NCBI GenBank assembly: GCA_001295775.1
Contig: LJIA01000012.1
Coordinates: forward strand, 62,001 to 126,000
Direction of reading: 5' to 3'
From: a beta proteobacterium AAP99
GTDB lineage: Bacteria; Pseudomonadota; Gammaproteobacteria; Burkholderiales; Burkholderiaceae_C
Length of the DNA stretch: 64,000 bases
A program made the position numbers and the translations under genes. Shown here in pieces: positions 61,730 to 64,000 of this stretch. How positions within the stretch are numbered: position 1 is the stretch's first letter; the number at the start of each line of letters is the position of its first letter. Below the pieces are notes generated by a model. That model was not told the DNA's origin, did not search any database, and saw only the letters and a list, made by a program, of their open reading frames with translations.

Positions 61730-62199
61730 GTCGCGTCCGGATGGGAGGGTTCTGCAAGGGGCTCGGCAGGTGGGTTCAGCAGCTGCGCGAAGTAGCGTTC
61801 CAGGATCACTGCCGCGGCTTGTGCGTCGTCATGCCCACCCTCGACGGAAGAATAGCGCTCGTCCACCAGCACCACGGGCACACCGAAGCGGCGCAGCCTG
61901 CCCGCGAGGTTGCGCGTGGCGCGGGTCATTTCGTGCTCGGCACCGTCCGGATGGGTAGGCAGGCCGAGCACGAGCGTCTGCGGCTGCCATTCCCTGATGA
62001 TTGGGGCCAGCTGCTCGAGCAGCACCGTGCGATTGAGCGCCTGCAGGATCTTGAGCGGGCGGCCGGTGTGGGTGATGAGGTTGCCCACCGCCAGCCCAGT
62101 ACGCACCAGGCCGTAGTCCAGCGCAAGCACGATGCCCGAGCCGGAAAGCACGGAAGATGGGGTTGCTGCGGGCGGGATGGCGGACGCACTGCCCGCCAT
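61726..62199 (-). CDS. ruvX: RuvX/YqgF, putative pre-16S rRNA nuclease
   Basis: A 157-residue RNase H-fold protein. Motifs: LALDYGLVRTGLAVG (first Asp), LVLGLPTHPDGAEHEMT and VLVDERYSSVEG, with the DDAQAAAVILERYF end. Matures 16S rRNA in relatives. Its start overlaps the yqgE stop by 1 bp. The N-terminal 20 residues are extra and Pro/Ser-rich, so a later start is possible. Confidence 0.94.
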   Translation of the reverse strand: MAGSASAIPPAATPSSVLSGSGIVLALDYGLVRTGLAVGNLITHTGRPLKILQALNRTVLLEQLAPIIREWQPQTLVLGLPTHPDGAEHEMTRATRNLAGRLRRFGVPVVLVDERYSSVEGGHDDAQAAAVILERYFAQLLNPPAEPLAEPSHPDAT

Positions 62200-62759
62200 C
62201 AGGCGTGCCCCGCAATGCTGGCCAGCTGTGCCGGGCTGATACCCAGCAGCCCGATGGCGGCGCTGTAGCGCTCTTCCACGGGGGTGTCGAAAATCACGCG
62301 GGGATCGGCCTTGACCGTGAGCCAGGCGTTCTCGGCCAGCTCTTTTTCCAACTGACCGCCGGACCAGCCGGAGTAGCCCAGTGAGATCAGCAGCTGGTGG
62401 GGGCCATCACCACGGCCGATGGACTCCAGCACGTCACGCGAGGTGGTGAGCGCCCGCTCACCACCGACCTTGAGCGAGGAATTGAAAGCAAACTGGGGCT
62501 GGTGCAGCACGAAACCGCGCTCGTTCTGCACCGGGCCGCCGACGAACACTACCTCGTCGCGCAGCACCTCGATCTGCAGATCCAGATCCACCTTGCTGAA
62601 CAGACCGCCGATGGTCAGGGTGCTGGGCCGGTTGATGACCAAGCCCAGCGCACCCTTCTCGGTGTGCTCGCACATGTAGATCACGGCGCCCGAGAAGTTC
62701 GGGTCCTGCATCGCCGGCATGCTGATGAGGAAGTGATCGGTGAGGTCCATTTGCCGCAT
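62199..62759 (-). CDS. yqgE: YqgE-family (AlgH/DUF179) protein
   Basis: A 186-residue cytosolic protein of the UPF0301 family. It starts MRQMDLTDHFLISMPAMQDPNFSGAVIYMCEHTEKGALGLVINRP and has VFVGGPVQNERGFVLH and LLISLGYSGWSGGQLEKELAENAWL, all family blocks. ATG 62759 is preferred over longer frames that reach into the photolyase gene; ATG 62750 is also possible. yqgE-ruvX-pyrR-pyrB is a conserved proteobacterial order. Function not established. Confidence 0.92.
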   Translation of the reverse strand: MRQMDLTDHFLISMPAMQDPNFSGAVIYMCEHTEKGALGLVINRPSTLTIGGLFSKVDLDLQIEVLRDEVVFVGGPVQNERGFVLHQPQFAFNSSLKVGGERALTTSRDVLESIGRGDGPHQLLISLGYSGWSGGQLEKELAENAWLTVKADPRVIFDTPVEERYSAAIGLLGISPAQLASIAGHA

Positions 62760-62834
62760 TTTAGTGCGGGTAAATTGGACACAAGGCTGGGGGGCCGGAG
62801 GGAGGCGCGAACTCGTCTTAGGATCTGCGCTTCG

Positions 62835-64000
62835 ATGCCATCTGAACAATTTGACAGTGCTCTGGTCTGGCTGCGCCGTGACCTGCGCCTGAGCGACCAG
62901 GCCGCGCTGTATCACGCAGCGCAGCAATGCAGGCGCTTGTATGTCGCTTTCATCTTCGACCGGGACATCCTGGACACCCTGCCCCGGCAGGATCGGCGAG
63001 TGAGCTTCATCTGGGAGTCGTTAGCCCCCATCGACGCGGCGCTGCGTGAACGAAGCAGCGCCCTGATTGCCCGCCACGCCCGGGCACGCGAAGCCATTCC
63101 GGCGCTGGCGCGCGAGCTCGGCGTGGATGCGGTCTTCACCAACCACGACTACGAACCTCAGGCCATCGAGCGCGATGCGGCTGTGGCTCAGGCCTTGCGC
63201 GCCGAGGGCCGGCAACTCATCACCCGCAAGGATCAGGTGATCTTCGAGCGCGACGAGGTTCTGACGGGTGCCGGCAAGCCGTTTTCCGTCTTCACCCCGT
63301 ACAAGAACGCCTGGCTCAAGAAGCTGGATGCGTATCAGCTCAAGGCCTATCCGAGCGAACGCGCGCTGGATCGCGTCGCGCCGCTGCCTGCGGGTATGAC
63401 CGGCGGACTGCCGAGCATGGAATCGATGGGCTTCGATCCTGGCTTCCGAATGAGCCTCGATCCGGGGGAGGTTGGCGCTCGTGCCTTGATCGACGAGTTC
63501 AGGGACCGTATCAGCCAGTACCACGACACGCGCGACTTTCCGGCGGTCAAGGGGCCGTCCTATCTGTCGGTGCACCTGCGATTCGGCACGGTGTCGATCC
63601 GCGAGCTGGCGCGCTTTGCCTGGCAGAGTGTGCAGACCGACAGCACGGAGGGCGCCTCGCGCTGGCTGGCCGAGCTGATCTGGCGGGACTTCTATCACCA
63701 GATCCTGTTTCACCACCCTCGGGTCGTGACCCAGTCTTTCAAGCCGGAGTACGACCGCATCGTCTGGGATGCGGATCAGGCCAAGTTCGCCGCCTGGTGC
63801 GACGGCCGCACCGGCTTTCCGCTGGTGGATGCCGCCATGCTGCAACTGAATACCAGTGGCTACATGCACAACCGCCTGCGTATGGTGGTGGCCAGCTTTC
63901 TGACCAAGGACCTGGGCATCGATTGGCGCTGGGGCGAGCGCTACTTCGCCGAAAAGCTCAACGACTTCGACTTGGCCGCGAACAACGGCGGCTGGCAGTG
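62835..64000 (+). CDS. phrB: deoxyribodipyrimidine photolyase, C-terminus cut by window edge
   Basis: The frame from ATG 62835 gives 388 codons to the window end without a stop. The N-terminus (SALVWLRRDLRLSDQAAL) is the antenna-domain start of class I CPD photolyases. The FAD-binding C-terminal domain shows FPAVKGPSYLSVHLRFGTVSIREL, WLAELIWRDFYHQILFHHP, and GRTGFPLVDAAMLQL, then YMHNRLRMVVASFLTKDLGIDWRWGE. The last visible WAANNGGWQW-like block (LAANNGGWQW) is the family's conserved end region, so only 60-100 residues are missing. It repairs UV dimers with light. Divergent from yqgE. Confidence 0.94.
   Translation, partial: MPSEQFDSALVWLRRDLRLSDQAALYHAAQQCRRLYVAFIFDRDILDTLPRQDRRVSFIWESLAPIDAALRERSSALIARHARAREAIPALARELGVDAVFTNHDYEPQAIERDAAVAQALRAEGRQLITRKDQVIFERDEVLTGAGKPFSVFTPYKNAWLKKLDAYQLKAYPSERALDRVAPLPAGMTGGLPSMESMGFDPGFRMSLDPGEVGARALIDEFRDRISQYHDTRDFPAVKGPSYLSVHLRFGTVSIRELARFAWQSVQTDSTEGASRWLAELIWRDFYHQILFHHPRVVTQSFKPEYDRIVWDADQAKFAAWCDGRTGFPLVDAAMLQLNTSGYMHNRLRMVVASFLTKDLGIDWRWGERYFAEKLNDFDLAANNGGWQ

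Noticed and set aside
1-64000. CRISPR array
   Set aside because: No regularly spaced identical repeats with unique spacers and no cas genes; dispersed hairpins are far apart.

Overview
The window is about two-thirds GC or more, gene-dense, and reads as chromosome from a Betaproteobacterium close to Burkholderiales. The inference rests on the RNB nuclease - tonB-like - aroE - mtgA cluster, yqgE-ruvX-pyrR-pyrB-pseudo-dihydroorotase, recC-recB-recD, a SpecificRecomb-type membrane protein, and a DUF2917 gene divergent from a LysR gene. No tool was run; family calls come from reading motifs and gene order.

Layout. 1-4.1 kb is accessory: a GH19 lysozyme/chitinase-like gene cut by the left edge, an IS110/IS1111 insertion sequence, and two small exported proteins of unknown function separated by a MITE-like palindromic repeat doublet. 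4.2-7.3 kb is a YtrA-type GntR regulator/ABC exporter operon behind a promoter that overlaps a 22-bp palindromic operator. 7.4-13.2 kb holds an exported S9 peptidase, a protein with a degenerate GGDEF domain, and the SpecificRecomb protein. 13.2-19.8 kb is the Tol-Pal envelope cluster (ybgC, tolQRAB, pal, cpoB), with a glycosyltransferase gene on the opposite strand between ybgC and tolQ. A YeeE/YedE transporter and two tRNA-Lys genes follow. 21.4-30.2 kb is recC-recB-recD, joined by 4-bp overlaps. 30.2-42.1 kb is mixed metabolism and envelope: glycerate kinase, a small HTH protein, prolyl 4-hydroxylase, gabD, tRNA-Gly, thiS-thiG, trmB, uppP, a LysR gene and an exported M13 peptidase.

42.3-51.4 kb carries two acetyltransferases, mgtE, a heptosyltransferase-like protein and the mtgA/aroE/tonB-like/RNB group. 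51.4-58 kb contains a LysR-MFS pair, yceH, a 443-bp region with an inverted repeat and a short ORF, rsgA, an acetyltransferase, and a small exported protein bracketed by direct repeats. 58.2-62.8 kb is the yqgE-ruvX-pyrR-pyrB-pyrX-plsC run, with a photolyase gene running off the right edge.

The most unusual structure is a dispersed palindrome. Seven copies of an exactly 34-nt hairpin, several with a CCGCTTGTCCC head, lie only in gaps next to small accessory genes at 3.1, 42.2-43.0 and 56.4-57.0 kb. A looser motif, GCCRCTTTCCGC, recurs at 4.0, 36.1 and 58.1 kb. One pair forms a 132-bp element with 9-bp terminal inverted repeats, and another pair brackets one gene as direct repeats 603 bp apart. 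I read these as REP/MITE-like non-autonomous elements. The other candidates worth checking are a possible IS1111 bridge RNA, a pseudo-dihydroorotase, and the leader-like region before rsgA.
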